This document shows, piece after piece, positions 1 through 10,780 of a DNA stretch of 17,814 bases. Position 1 is the first letter of the stretch. Each line of letters opens with the position of its first letter. Position numbers and translations under genes: made by a program. Where the stretch lies: assembly GCF_000275845.1 (NCBI RefSeq), contig NW_006766908.1, positions 325,385 to 343,198 of the forward strand, written 5' to 3'. The notes under the pieces were generated by a model, which was not told the DNA's origin, searched no databases, and worked only from the letters and a program-made list of their open reading frames with translations. This DNA comes from Dichomitus squalens LYAD-421 SS1. Taxonomy: Eukaryota > Basidiomycota > Agaricomycetes > Polyporales > Polyporaceae.

Positions 1-618
1 ACCCAATGCTGCTATGCAATGACCTAACGTACCGGCATATANAGCACCATGAGCCCATCTCCTCCTCTCGGCGCCCTTCTTCCTCATCCACAAACACAAC
101 TGTCTCGCGCACGGAGAAGATCAGCCAGAGGTCCTGCGTCATCTCCTTCTTCATCGTTTTTTCTTCAGGAGGGTGAGTTCTTCGTTGTCAGATGACTGGA
201 CATGTTCATCAGGTGAGTAGTCTGCCTTGAACACCATCACACACACCTCGTTGTCTCCATCCCCAACCCCATCCTCCTCTCCAGCATGCTCACTCTCCTT
301 GTTGCCCTCCGGGCCATTGTCTCGCTCATCACCTTCCTCATCGATCTCGATCACCTCATTGCTCGTTCCCGCCGTCTTGCCTCTCCCTCCCATCGACTTC
401 TTTTGTGCCGCCCCGGTCTTCTTCTCGCCCACCTTCCCCTGTGTCTTCCCTTCCCTCGAAACCCTTCCCTTCGCATCAGATTTGTGTGCCCCACCGACTT
501 TCTGTGCCTTCTTCACCACAAGCAGTTCTTTAATCTCCTCGCTCTCGGAGCTGTCCTCTACCACCTTCTTTCGCTTGATCACCTTTTTCGTTGTTGTTGT
601 CTCCTCCTCGCTAGCCAT
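1..618 (-). pseudogene. Partial acidic/Lys-rich hypothetical protein, 5' part, probable frameshift
   Basis: Reading starts at the ATG at 618 (MASEEETTTTKK). A more upstream ATG at 690 exists but adds an unlike, less charged leader. The first 156 codons are low complexity: Lys/Glu/Ser-rich, basic in the middle and acidic towards the end, as in a disordered nuclear protein. The frame stops at 151-153, directly after an A6 run (157-162 on the plus strand). One extra A there would continue into an open frame to the left edge that contains KKEMTQDLWLIFS and a Trp-Cys-x-Ile-Cys pair. This resembles Agaricomycete proteins with a disordered N-terminus followed by a short zinc-binding-like domain; that match is from memory and unverified. 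GTACGT at 32-27 (minus) could be an intron donor after the Cys pair. Base 42 is N. The gene continues past the left edge. A sequencing error and a true pseudogene are equally possible. Confidence 0.45.
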
Positions 619-1510
619 GCCAGTAGATTGTAGTTGTGTGGACCAGGGCAGTAGAGGAGAAATGAACAGTCTTGTTGAATCAATGCACACAACTTTTCGT
701 CTGCTATGATTACGTAATCGTATGTTGTGCTCTACCGCCTGCTCTCTCTATGGCCCCGAAGACCGGTCCCTATCAGTCTGTTACGGTCTTTTTGGTCGGT
801 CCTGGACCGGTCATGACTGGTCCTCCTTGGTCCTTACAGACAGGTATGTACAGGAAGATCGGAACCGGGACCATAGACAGGACCGCTATACAGGCGGTCC
901 TGGTCCGGTTACTACAGGTCCTGCCTCAGCACTGCGTGCCGGGATGGTCGGAGGAATGACGATAGGGATTTACGACATATTGGGCTCGAAAGTCCCGGGT
1001 TTCGCGTGTTTAGCGCTCGTCGAAATCTGCGACTTAGACCCCGTTTCCCATCCCTGATTTTTCGTCAAGAAACTTTCCCTTTTACGACCTTGCTAAAAGT
1101 GGGATACGGTTGAAAAAAGTCGTATGTAGTGTTGTATATGCAGGAGTAAAGGCCTTGAGATACAATAGGAGACGTAGTCTTTGTTCCTGGCGCCTTTGAT
1201 CTCAGATCTGGCAGGCCGCTTCCCAGCAATCGCGTTGCGCGCTGTCCTGCTTGTTGCAGCTCTCTCATGCTTTTTGATACCGCTCACGCCTCCATATAGG
1301 TTACTCGAGTACTAGCATATAAGTCATATGAAGACATACAAGATGAGGATTATAAGGTAAAGTAAACTTGGTGGGCAGGCAGAAGTGCATCTGAAGGTAC
1401 GTGAGCCGAGCAATCTTACTGACTGCAAGCTCTAAACGTCTCACACGTTCGGCTTGCATCCTAACCCTTCACATACAGACATGTTTGACCTCCGTTGGGC
1501 TCCGCTGTAC
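619..1510. other. Gene-free spacer with repeat cluster
   Basis: I see no supportable gene here. The open frames are short and overlap one another. The notable content is the GGTCC/GGACC cluster at 765-921. There are also copies of TTTACGAC at 968-975 and 1079-1086, with an inverted AGTCGTA near 1119-1125, followed by TAGTG at 1127-1131. Such short, mixed-orientation motifs are typical near DNA-transposon ends, but no matching inverted end was found. Confidence 0.5.
765..921. repeat. Cluster of ten GGTCC/GGACC motifs
   Basis: Ten GGWCC pentamers lie in 157 bp, at 765, 798, 804, 819, 829, 868, 880, 896, 902 and 917, in both orientations and often extended to GGACCGG or CCGGTCC. The segment 804-823 is a 20-bp palindrome with a single mismatched pair. 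The pattern resembles subterminal repeats of DNA transposons, where the transposase or an accessory protein binds. That role is inference. Confidence 0.55.
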
Positions 1511-2361
<851 letters not shown>

Positions 2362-2402
2362 CTGTGTCAGTGACGATGTGGCATGATAAGTGAGGTTCAT
2401 AC

Positions 2403-2847
2403 TACTGGGGCCATGTCCGACTGATGACGGAGGTTCTAATGTAGCGGTGTATGTAGCGGTGGTGTGGGTTGGTAACAAGCAAGGAAGGTTGAACACTGGG
2501 AGCTAGGATAGATGCTGCTGGTGGGCGATGGTCATCGTGGAGGAGTGCTGTAAGTGCTCATTTATATCTCGAGAGATATGGGTGCCCGGAGAGCCTTTAT
2601 ATACTGACGCGTCAGCGTGTTTGGTTTGTTGATAGGGTCACGCGTTTTTGCAGCAGGAACAGGAGTTGATTGGTTGAGCGCCGAACACGACCAAAAGCAG
2701 GGTTTGTCAGGCCTATTGTAGCTGACTGTTGTAGGACTCCTAAGTCCGAAGCGCCCGTTCTTCGTTAGATTTTCTGTCTGTTGCTAGCAGCCCCTCAGCT
2801 CCCCAGAGTGTACTTGCTTCAATTCATATCCACTTGTCTGCCTAGCC
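2403..2847. promoter_or_regulatory. Divergent promoter region between minus-strand gene and transposase
   Basis: This stretch separates the two divergent genes; its left part (about 2403-2500) may still hold a 5' exon of the minus gene. Visible sites are a minus-strand TATA box TATATAAAG at 2603-2595, an inverted repeat ATATCTC/GAGATAT with a 2-nt spacer at 2564-2579, and two ACGCGT boxes. No clear TATA box was seen for the plus-strand transposase. Confidence 0.5.
2604..2615. promoter_or_regulatory. Palindrome CTGACGCGTCAG containing an MCB-type ACGCGT box
   Basis: A perfect 12-bp palindrome contains ACGCGT at 2607-2612. A second ACGCGT lies at 2640-2645. In fungi ACGCGT is the MluI cell-cycle box bound by MBF-type (APSES domain) factors at G1/S genes. 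Both copies lie in the divergent promoter just upstream of the minus-strand TATA box. Function here is inference. Confidence 0.45.
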
Positions 2848-5800
2848 ATGCCTGCTGAAGGAAAAATTCGCTGTGATGTGCCCGGTTGTTGTGGCCAGCT
2901 AGTCACCCGAAAGACGCTCCGAGCGCACCGTTCCGGACGTGCTCCTATCCTCCTACGGGCCTCTATTGCAGAAGCACGAGCTGAACAACGTCCACAGCCC
3001 ATTAGTGACCCTTCACGCCGTGTCACCCGCTGTCTCGATCCCCGACAGCCTTCTCTTTCACCTCCGTCAATCTCCGTGCCTTTGCCGTCCGTTCAGATGC
3101 CTGAGGTGGATATGGACTTTGGATACATGGATGCTGACCGAGAAGCGGATCCTGGTATGTCAATCGATTCAGTGTACTCTATTATGCTGCATGCAGTCAA
3201 TGATTGATCATTTCCTAGGCCTACTGAATGATGCAGAGGCTGCAGATAGCATTGGCATCGCTGAAGTGGAGCAAACAATGCAAGAACAGATCTGGTGCAG
3301 GTCTCAGTTCCGTACAACGGTGGAGGACTCCTCAGATGACGAGGATGAAGGCATTTCTCTGGCTAGAGATCACAATCTGCACCCTCGACTGGGAGACGAT
3401 CCCTATCATGGTTGTAGAGATGACGATGAGAGTTTTGAAGACGAGTTTGAGGCTATTTCCGTGTGGGATCAGCTGGCAGAAGCTCTGATTAGGGCAGGGA
3501 TCGTGACAGGTGCGCAAATGTATGCTATAGAAGCTTTGCGGATGCTGACATCTTCCTTGATAAGCTGAAGATCTCTCCGAAGAGGATCTACAATATCTAC
3601 GAGCGTTTTCTCTCAAGGTTTCAGAGCACATGCCCGGTCGCACGTTTGCCAAGCTTCCATACGTCTTCCCTACGTCGAAGCTTGGTACTTGGAAGCAGGT
3701 ACAGTCACGCGTTGCCGAGCTGTCTGGATTCGAGCCGAAAGTGTACCATTGCTGCGTCAATTCATGTTGCTGCTTTGTGGGCCCCCATGTGAACCTCAAC
3801 AAGTGTCCGTTCTGTGATGAGTCACGCCTCAATTCCCGTAATCAGCCTCGACAAGTCTTCGTATACCTCCCCCTCATTCCCCGCCTCAAAGCGATGCTGA
3901 GCAATCAAGAGCTAGCAACTCTGCTTCTATGGTGAGCTCGTGGACATGTACACACCCCTGGTGTGATCAAGGATGTCATGGATTCATTACACTATCGGTC
4001 CCTTTGCAACCGTCGCGTCCAGATCGGTGGGAAGACACTGCCTCATAGGTATTTTCAGGACGATCGTGACATTGCCATTGGCCTTTCCACAGACGGTTTC
4101 GCCCCTTTCAAACGTCGCAGCAAGACAGCATGGCCACTTCTTGCTGTCATCTACAACCTTCCGCCAGAGATCCGCAACAAACTCGAGCACATCCTTGGGT
4201 TAGGCGTGATTCCGGGTCCTCGCAAACCTGATGACATGGATTCCTTCCTTTGGCCGTTCAGCCAGGAGATGCTCCAACTAGCCATTGGCGTTCACACCTA
4301 CGACTGTCTCACCGATGACTTCTTTGCTCTACGGGTGTTCCTCTTACTTGTCTTTAGCGACATTCCAGCGATCTCGATAATTATGCGCATGAAGGGGCAC
4401 AACGCCCTCGTGCCATGCCAGATGTGCAATATCCATGGTATCCGAATACCAGACTCCCGGAATCTGATCCATTACGTCCCCCTTGATCGCAGCCACCATC
4501 CTGACGTCCGGTCATATCCTGACACTGTGCAGGTGTACGATCCCCTTTCTCTTCCCCTTCGGTCTCATGCGCAGATTCTCTCTCAAGCACGAGAAGTTCA
4601 ATCAGCCCTCACAGGTGCTGAAGCGGAGCGTCTTGCCAAGCAGTACGGCATTAAAGGTCTTCCCCTCCTCAGCGCCCTAGACTCCCTCTCATTTCCTGCC
4701 TCCTTTCCATACGATTTCATGCACCTCATCTTTGAAAACGTCATAAAGAACCTGATGAACCTTTGGAGTGGGAACTACAAGGATCTCGATGATGGTCTTG
4801 AGAATTACGAGCTCAAATCGGCAATCTGGGAGGATATCAGCGCCGCAAGCGAGGAGTCAGGTTTGTACATCCCATATGTGTATGGCCTCCGCCCACCCAA
4901 TGTCGCAAGCGATAAGACGTCCTGGACAGCAGACACACGATCATTCTGGATGCAATACATTGGACCTGTACTCCTCAAAGGGCGATTTGCGCAGCCTAAG
5001 TATTATGAACATTACCTCTTATTCGTCCACCTGGTTCGAAAATGTCTCCAGTGGGAAGTTTCGTCAGCAGATGTCCAGTACATCCGGGAGGGGTTCGCAC
5101 AATGGGTGACAACCTATGAACAGTGCGTGTATTAATAGCATGACAGCCTCTGACTGACTTTCAAACCTTATCGCACAGGTACTACTATCAGACGGACCCA
5201 CGACGGCTATCGACGTGTCCCCTCACCATTCATGCTCTCCTTCACACTGCTGACAGCATACGGGACATCGGACCTGTGTGGGCTGCATGGGCATTTCCCA
5301 TGGAGCGGTATTGCGGCTCGCTACAGCCTGCAATTCGGAGCAGACGGTTCCCATATGCTTCGCTCAACCGGTACGTACTGGACAAGGCACGGCTCGATCA
5401 TATCAAGCTTCGTTATGGCAGCACGCTCCGCACTCATCTAACGCTTCATGCCCCACTTGGAGTTCTACCAACATCTGTTGAAGGATGTACGTTGCCTTCA
5501 TTCTGATCTTAGCATCCTTGTTGACATGTAACTGACCACAGATACATCACTTGTCCTACTCCCATCTTCTCGTACCGTGGTCCTGGACCGTGGCACCCAA
5601 ACCAAGATCATTGGTGCGTTGTGCACTCGCTTCACAACTGCAGCGCCCTCCATCATACGTCAAGCCCTGCCCACTGAAGTGGAGGAATGGGCGAAGTTCC
5701 GCATCCTGAATGATGGTGATACCATTCGTTCAGCGGCACTGGATGCTGTGGCAGGGGACAGCCGTAATGCAAGCTACGTGCGGGTACGTTAAAGACTCCC

Positions 5801-6232
5801 CTGTCCAGTTTGATTACACTCACAGATCTGGCATCTCCCTTCTGACCGCAGTACGAGCTTTTCATTGATCTGCTTGCTAGACAGCGGAACGCTCCATCTA
5901 TCTTTCGGCCACAAGTCTTCTACGGTGAACTGCAACACATCTACCTCGTTAACCTATCCCCGATTCCATCGTACAGTATCAACACTGTGACCCCCATCCT
6001 TCTGGCTGCGACAAAAACCTGCAACATCGACCGCACCGATAGCACCCTCGATATCCACTGGTACACCTCTCTTGGAGCTGTCGACTTTGTGGACCTCGAG
6101 ACCATCCAGGCTGTAGTTGGGAGGGTCAAAGATTGGGGACACTTTGCAATCATAGACAGGAACACAGTTAATCTGGTAAGTACTCATTATATTGACGAGC
6201 CAGAGGGTCCGGAGGAGGTAGTGCCAAGGTGA
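2848..6232 (+). pseudogene. Tnp2-type (CACTA/EnSpm, Transposase_21) transposase, six exons, one in-frame TGA
   Basis: Cut-and-paste transposase rebuilt as exons 2848-3154, 3219-3509, 3565-5122, 5179-5486, 5542-5783 and 5852-6232 (1028 residues). All five introns are GT-AG and 55-68 bp, and the phases agree throughout. The start is the ATG before a Cys-rich N-terminus (CDVPGCC). An acidic linker follows, then a Cys-rich segment (YHCCVNSCCCF..CPFC, about residues 255-285) and the catalytic core. The core shows LSTDGFAPF (Asp near residue 376), a YNLPPEIRN..IPGPRKPDD block, DIPAISIIMRMKGH..CQMC, and DFMHLIFENV (Asp near 583), matching the Tnp2 DDD/E pattern. The C-terminus includes WAFPMERYCGS. 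The only break is TGA at 3933-3935 (residue 323), between LLLW and ARGHVHTPGVI; a CGA to TGA transition explains it. Without readthrough the catalytic core is lost, so the copy is probably inactive. The last codons after a GTAAGT at 6176 are less certain. Confidence 0.88.
3933..3935 (+). other. Premature TGA in transposase
   Basis: The frame is open and family-like on both sides of this codon, so it is read as a nonsense mutation (probably CGA to TGA). An intron starting at the overlapping GTGAGC is less likely, because it would remove the HTPGVI block that the family usually keeps. Confidence 0.75.
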
Positions 6233-7379
6233 TAGTCCATCGCAGTTCACCCCAAGCCGTGCCCTTGTAGTACTGTATTCAGGACAGGTGTATTATATCT
6301 GCTTTTACATCTATCATATGTATATTCTGTGATGCTAAGAGGAATGGAAAGGGCATGAATGTGAGCATATATGAAGCTGCGATTGCGAAGGCACTCTAAT
6401 GACCGCTCGTTCGACTCGAATCAAGCGCCCGTTCCCTCGTCTGAATTGTGCAAGTCTTTCTCCTATCAATTCTTCTATTGTAAGTTATTCATTCAATTGT
6501 ATATGTGCATATCTTTGTTCCAATAATTTAACCCCACATAATCACGCCTAGAAAGGGGATAGAATCAAGGCCGAGTCGGCCCGGCGCCTAAGGTTGTACT
6601 AGCGGACGCCCGGAGCCCACGAGTCGATGCATGTCATTCTCCGAATTTGGTTGGTGGTACTTTTTGATGCATTAGTCTGCTAATGTCTCTCTACTATAAT
6701 CCGACCTTCATGCCCGTCAATCTTGGTGTCTGTGTGGTGTGAAACTAGTAGTGAATAATCCCTAGAATACATCGCTCGTACGAAAGACTACTTAATCCTG
6801 AATCCGACCTTGTCCCGACTTAGGGTAGCGAAGCGCGAAAAGCGCCGTGTAACTCCTTACGAAAGCCAGTCTGTCAGGCGCATTGTGCGGTCACAAGACC
6901 AGTCTTCAGCAGTCCTGGGACTGGACCCAGCAGCACTAGACTAAGAGGTCGAGATGGGGACTAGGGCCTAAAGGACTCTACTCTATATACCTGTAGGCCG
7001 GTGCACAGACCACGTAGCTATCTGTACGTGTTTGGCACAGCCAGAGGCTTGAGGACTTAAGTACTAGGCACGAGGCAGAGGGGGTGTATCTCGTACTAAC
7101 TACTGTGGGGTGATCCTTATCTAATCTAATGATCGTGAGGCCATGAGGGAGGGAGCATGGTGGCGGTGCATTACTGGGGTTATAGGCGCTTAGACTGAGC
7201 GCCAGGAACATGGATGCCGACGTGAGGCTGCACGTGGCGAACATCGTGGTGCTGCTGGAAAGAGGGCACTGTACTGAGCGCTGTTGGGCTTGGAGGGGGG
7301 AATGGCGGATTCCGAAGTGTTGTTGGTACTGAGAGGTGGAGAGTCCCGGTCCGTACAGTTGAAGAAGGCAGGCAGAGGG
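6233..7379. other. Gene-free stretch, degenerate sequence
   Basis: No gene is supported. The left part (to about 6560) is AT-rich and could hold the transposase 3' UTR. At 6569-6581 there is a perfect inverted repeat GGCCGA/TCGGCC around one central base. The 143-codon minus-strand open frame at 7409-6978 has no domain I recognise and no intron-exon logic. No terminal inverted repeat matching the left side of the transposase region was found. Confidence 0.5.
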
Positions 7380-7448
7380 TGTCATGGGCGCTATGCAGAG
7401 TGCGGCCATGACACGCTCCGTCCCCTGACGACTAGGTTTCCAGACTCT

Positions 7449-7665
7449 GCCCTTTCCCCTTAATGCCTTCCCCTTTTGTCTACATGACCGGACCCTGAGT
7501 CCGACCCTGACCCTTTCCCTTTTCGGCTACATTACTTTACCCTGACCCAGATCCGGACCCTTGTTGCACCCGTTTCCCCTTTCGGTTACATGACCCGACC
7601 CTGATCTAGACTCAGGACCCTGTCCCACCTCTATCCCCTTTCAGTTATACCACAGGACCCTGACC
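7449..7665 (+). repeat. C-rich imperfect tandem subrepeats in LTR 1
   Basis: About four imperfect copies share the pattern CCCYTTTC-GG-TACATGACC-GACCCTGA. They begin near 7471, 7517, 7577 and 7636, so the spacing is about 46-60 bp. They lie upstream of the TATA box in the presumed U3, a usual place for enhancer repeats. Copies differ by several bases and small gaps, which suggests age. Confidence 0.6.
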
Positions 7666-7782
7666 TAGGTCGCATACTATACTGGGCCCAGCCTCGACCA
7701 GACGTGTTCCCTTACAGTCTCCCTGTACCTCCCTACTTTTGTCGGTTCCCTTTGCCTTCCTAATACGATCAGTACCCCATAG

Positions 7783-7789
7783 TATATAA
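7783..7789 (+). promoter_or_regulatory. TATA box of LTR 1
   Basis: TATATAA lies 35 bp upstream of 7818, where the segment complementary to the primer site begins. The same spacing (33 bp) is seen in element 2, supporting transcription start at or just before 7818. Confidence 0.65.
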
Positions 7790-7971
7790 GGAGGCCTGTA
7801 GTCAGCAGAGGCTCCCCACTTCTGTTCTCCTCTTCATTACCTCCTGTATCCCTATATCCCTCAATCTAGGGACTTGCGCGATACTCTCTCCCCCGTGTGC
7901 TACACCGCGTACTTGAAAGAGTCTGCGTGATAAGTCTGGATAGAATTGTGTTAGTACTTCAGTGTAACATT

Positions 7972-7982
7972 AGAACAGAAGT
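7972..7982 (+). other. Self-priming primer-binding site, element 1
   Basis: AGAACAGAAGT begins two bases after the LTR end. It is the exact reverse complement of ACTTCTGTTCT at 7818-7828, just downstream of the LTR TATA box. In Tf1-type elements the first 11 nt or so of the mRNA fold back onto the primer site and, after cleavage, prime reverse transcription. Eleven of eleven bases pair here. Confidence 0.75.
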
Positions 7983-8012
7983 TTTTCTACCACACCCTGG
8001 ATAGGACTCATC

Positions 8013-10748
8013 GTGGCGCGCTCTATTCGTCAACTCACAGACCAACTTCGACGAATGCACAACCGTGACCACACTACAATCGGCGAGTTCTTGGACAACG
8101 AAGTAGTCATCCACAACCACAACCGCACCCCTGAGGAGCATCGAGTGTTCGACCTAGTATGGCGCCAGGCCACACCAGCAGATACTGAACATTTGATTTG
8201 ACAGCTAGAGGAAGCATACAGATGTGCGACCTACCAGGAGAGATTACTCCTCGATCAACTAGTAGCACCGACACCTCAGAGACAGGCATCTATCGAACTC
8301 ATCCGTCAACAGATGCTTGACCAGATCGGAAGGGCTCATGCACGAGCCATCCTTCACAGCCCAGTTTGGAACGAATATCACCAAAGTATCGGCTCTTGGG
8401 CACCAAACCAGGCAAGCCTCGAATTCACTATCCTTGATGAACTCGAGCATTGGGTACTCCGTGACGATGGGTACGACACGGACAATGAACTACCATTGCT
8501 CGTTAACACCAAGCAAGGATCATCGGCAGGCAACCCTCCAAGCCCCGAACCACTAGACATCCTCTCTCTCCTTACAAGAATTTGGGACAACGCAAGCGCG
8601 TTGTACAACATCACCAACCACCATCTGACCCTTACCCGGATCTCCAAGCAAGCACACATCCAGGTTCTCATCGAACAAGTTCAACTGGTCATCAACACCC
8701 TTCACAACCTCCAACGGCTCATCAGCCCACTCCTCCCTCCTATTCCCATCAGTCACGATCCAGAAGAACACCACAGATCTGGTTACTTTACTGCTTGAAT
8801 TCGCGAACAGGCCAAGAATCTTCGTAACATACAGAGTCTTTTGGACCCGGACTTTGCCGAACACTGCCGACGCCTACATCTACTCGTTGGGGCCAGGGAA
8901 CTTTACGAATCTCACTGGCACATCATTCGAAACAGATACGAGTCCCCTGACGCTAGTTCCGATTCCGAGTATTTGGCGACTCTACGCAACTTCCACCTGG
9001 ACTAGGTACCCCTCCGCATAAATACGCAACGGACCGATCGCGCCCAACGCATTCACCGATACGACCCAGAGAATCAACGCGACATCAGCTTCAATAGAGA
9101 AGGACAGAACAAGCGCAATTGCAACAACCATCTGTGCCCCAACCGGTACAACGGACAGAGCAGCCCCAACATCACAACCGGAAACGCGCCTCAGAAAAGG
9201 CAGGAAGCACTCATCCGAACGACTTGGGCCCTCAGTCAAACGGCAGCCCCCTCCCCTCCACGTAGCCCTGCTACCCATCGAACCAGTTCCCTACCGGACG
9301 TAGTGAACGAACCTACTGAGGCTACCCTTCTGTCGGAAGACAACCCCGCTCCTCGAAACGACGAGGACATCGCCACCCCCCTTTACAATCTTCTCTGAGG
9401 ACAACCGGATGAACTAGACAGCGACACAGACACCACTATGTCCGCAACACAGCAAGAACAAGCTCAGACCCAGAGCTCCTCGTTCCGTGCAACGAACGAG
9501 CCAAGCGTCCCAGATGTACCACCGCATTCTAGCCTCCCCAGTTTCCAGCTCGGAAGCGTGTTCACCCCTCAAGACAGCATCTCCTCGCTACGCCAGGCGA
9601 TAGGGGCCCAACCCGGCCAAACCACTCGCTATGCCAGCAGTGGGACCCCGACAGCACAACCCATGATACCACCTACTACTGCTGTACTGCCTAGTTGCCC
9701 ACCTACACCCACTGGTCTGCCTCGAGGACCTGGCGGACCTCCGCAGGGCGGCGGACCTCCTCAGGGACCTGGTGGACCTCCGCAAGGTGGCGGACCACCT
9801 CTGAGAGGTGGACCTCCTCAAGGACCTGGTGGACCACCACCTGTGGCACCTCTCGGCATACCAGGGGTCGCTGCTGGACGAACCAAAGTCCGCACACCCA
9901 ATGTTTTTGATGGTCGCGACAATCTACGCACCTTCCTCAATGAACTCTTCCTGTTCTTTGAGGCACGTCTAGCCGACTACGCCACAGACCAGAGCCACAT
10001 TGTCACCGCCTTAACGTTCATGGACAGACCAAAGGTGATCGCTTGAAAGGATGGGTACATCGCTCAGGCCCAATGAAACGGTTGGAACACCTAGAACACA
10101 TTCAAAACTGTCTTACAACAGACCTTCCAACCCATTGAGGAAGCCGCTACAGCAGCCTCCAAGCTGTACCACCTCGAATATCGACCTGCCGCACCAGACA
10201 CCTTCAATGCGGAGTTCTTCCACCTCTGTGCCATAGCCAGCATACTCGAAGACAGTGCTCAGCTGTCCCTCTACAAGGAACGTCTCCCAGAAAGCATGCG
10301 ATGACATGTTCGCCTCACCTACCCCATTCCCACCACCATTAACGAGTGGGCAGCACAGGTACTAGAGATCGAACACTCCAACTACGAAGAATGACACCTG
10401 CGCCAGCTCGAGGGACGCTCTCGCGATGACCGACAGGGTCAAGGCTCGAAGGGACAGTCTGTCCGTACCAACTCCATACGACAGGTTGACACTCCAGCCA
10501 TGAAGGAAGACAGAGAGAAGAAGCAGTGCTTCTACTGCCACAAGACTGGTCACATCGCACACGACTGCCTTAAGAAGAAGGTGGACAACCACGCCAAGGG
10601 ACGACAGCCTGGACAGAAGAAGCGCAAGGTGCGCAAGGTCGATGAACTAGAGGATGGCCAGGTCGCCGACGACGAGGACAATGGCGACGAGACGCCTGAC
10701 AAAACGATCAGCCAGGTCGACGTAGACGATTCGGATGAGGGTTTTTGA
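8013..10748 (+). pseudogene. gag of gypsy element 1, unusually long, nine in-frame stops
   Basis: One frame runs from 8013 to the TGA at 10746, about 911 codons, with no indel. It is broken by stops at 8199, 8796, 9003 (TAG), 9396, 10044, 10074, 10092 (TAG), 10302 and 10392; the rest are TGA. The first codon is GTG, so the original ATG may be lost (ATG to GTG). From N to C: a helical, charged region of about 460 residues (ARSIRQLTDQLRRMHNRDHT onward); a Gln/Ser-rich start at ATG 9438; a Gly-Pro repeat (9726-9842); a retrotransposon gag domain (NVFDGRDNLRTFLNELFLFF, and later QTFQPIEEAA..YHLEYRP); a CCHC zinc knuckle CFYCHKTGHIAHDC near 10530-10571; and a basic then acidic tail ending SDEGF. 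Gag packages element RNA in virus-like particles. The normal fungal gypsy gag is about 300-450 residues, so the N-terminal extension is odd. Confidence 0.82.
9726..9842 (+). repeat. Gly-Pro coding minisatellite in gag 1
   Basis: Repeated 9-27 bp units (GGACCTGGTGGACCTCC and variants) encode GPGGPPQGG-like repeats. They separate the N-terminal extension from the gag domain and probably form a flexible linker. Unit copies differ by silent changes. Confidence 0.85.
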
Positions 10749-10780
10749 ACGGGCAGCCTTCGCCAACAGAAGAACTGCCC
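10739..10780 (+). promoter_or_regulatory. Programmed -1 frameshift signal, element 1
   Basis: The gag end reads GAG GGT TTT TGA. The heptamer G GGT TTT (10739-10745) fits the canonical X XXY YYZ slippery pattern, and the protease frame is exactly -1, entering at TTG 10745. Five bases after the heptamer a stem-loop follows: GGGCAG (10751-10756) pairs with CTGCCC (10775-10780), with an inner CTTC/GAAG stem. The same heptamer plus TGA ends gag in element 2. Confidence 0.75.

Larger units (their letters stand above)
7380..7969 (+). repeat. 5' LTR of gypsy element 1 (left boundary tentative)
   Basis: The right end is firm: ...GTGTAACA ends at 7969 and is followed by TT and the primer site, as in element 2. 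The left end is tentatively the TGTCATGG at 7380. The alternative start near 7406 cannot be excluded, because CCATGACA there forms an inverted repeat with 7380-7387. The LTR holds C-rich subrepeats (7449-7665), a TATA box at 7783-7789 and a predicted transcription start near 7818. No second LTR copy is in the window to compare. Confidence 0.65.

Noticed and set aside
227..709. Plus-strand open frame of 160 codons opposite the acidic gene
   Set aside because: Ser/Pro/Leu-rich antisense shadow of the Lys/Glu-rich minus-strand frame.
6569..6581. GGCCGA/TCGGCC hairpin as a terminator or RNA gene
   Set aside because: A lone 6-bp stem with one central base; nothing nearby supports an RNA gene.
6978..7409. 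Minus-strand 143-codon open frame left of LTR 1
   Set aside because: No recognisable domain, no start context or introns, and it overlaps the tentative LTR edge. Probably a chance frame.
8582..8827. Other-frame ORFs within gag 1, for example Ser/His/Pro-rich frames
   Set aside because: Shadows of the long gag frame, which is continuous with LTR, zinc knuckle and frameshift site.
8013..10748. TGA read as a sense codon (recoding) to explain the many TGA stops
   Set aside because: Two of the nine gag stops are TAG, and the spliced genes show no such pattern. Transition mutations in a dead repeat explain it better.
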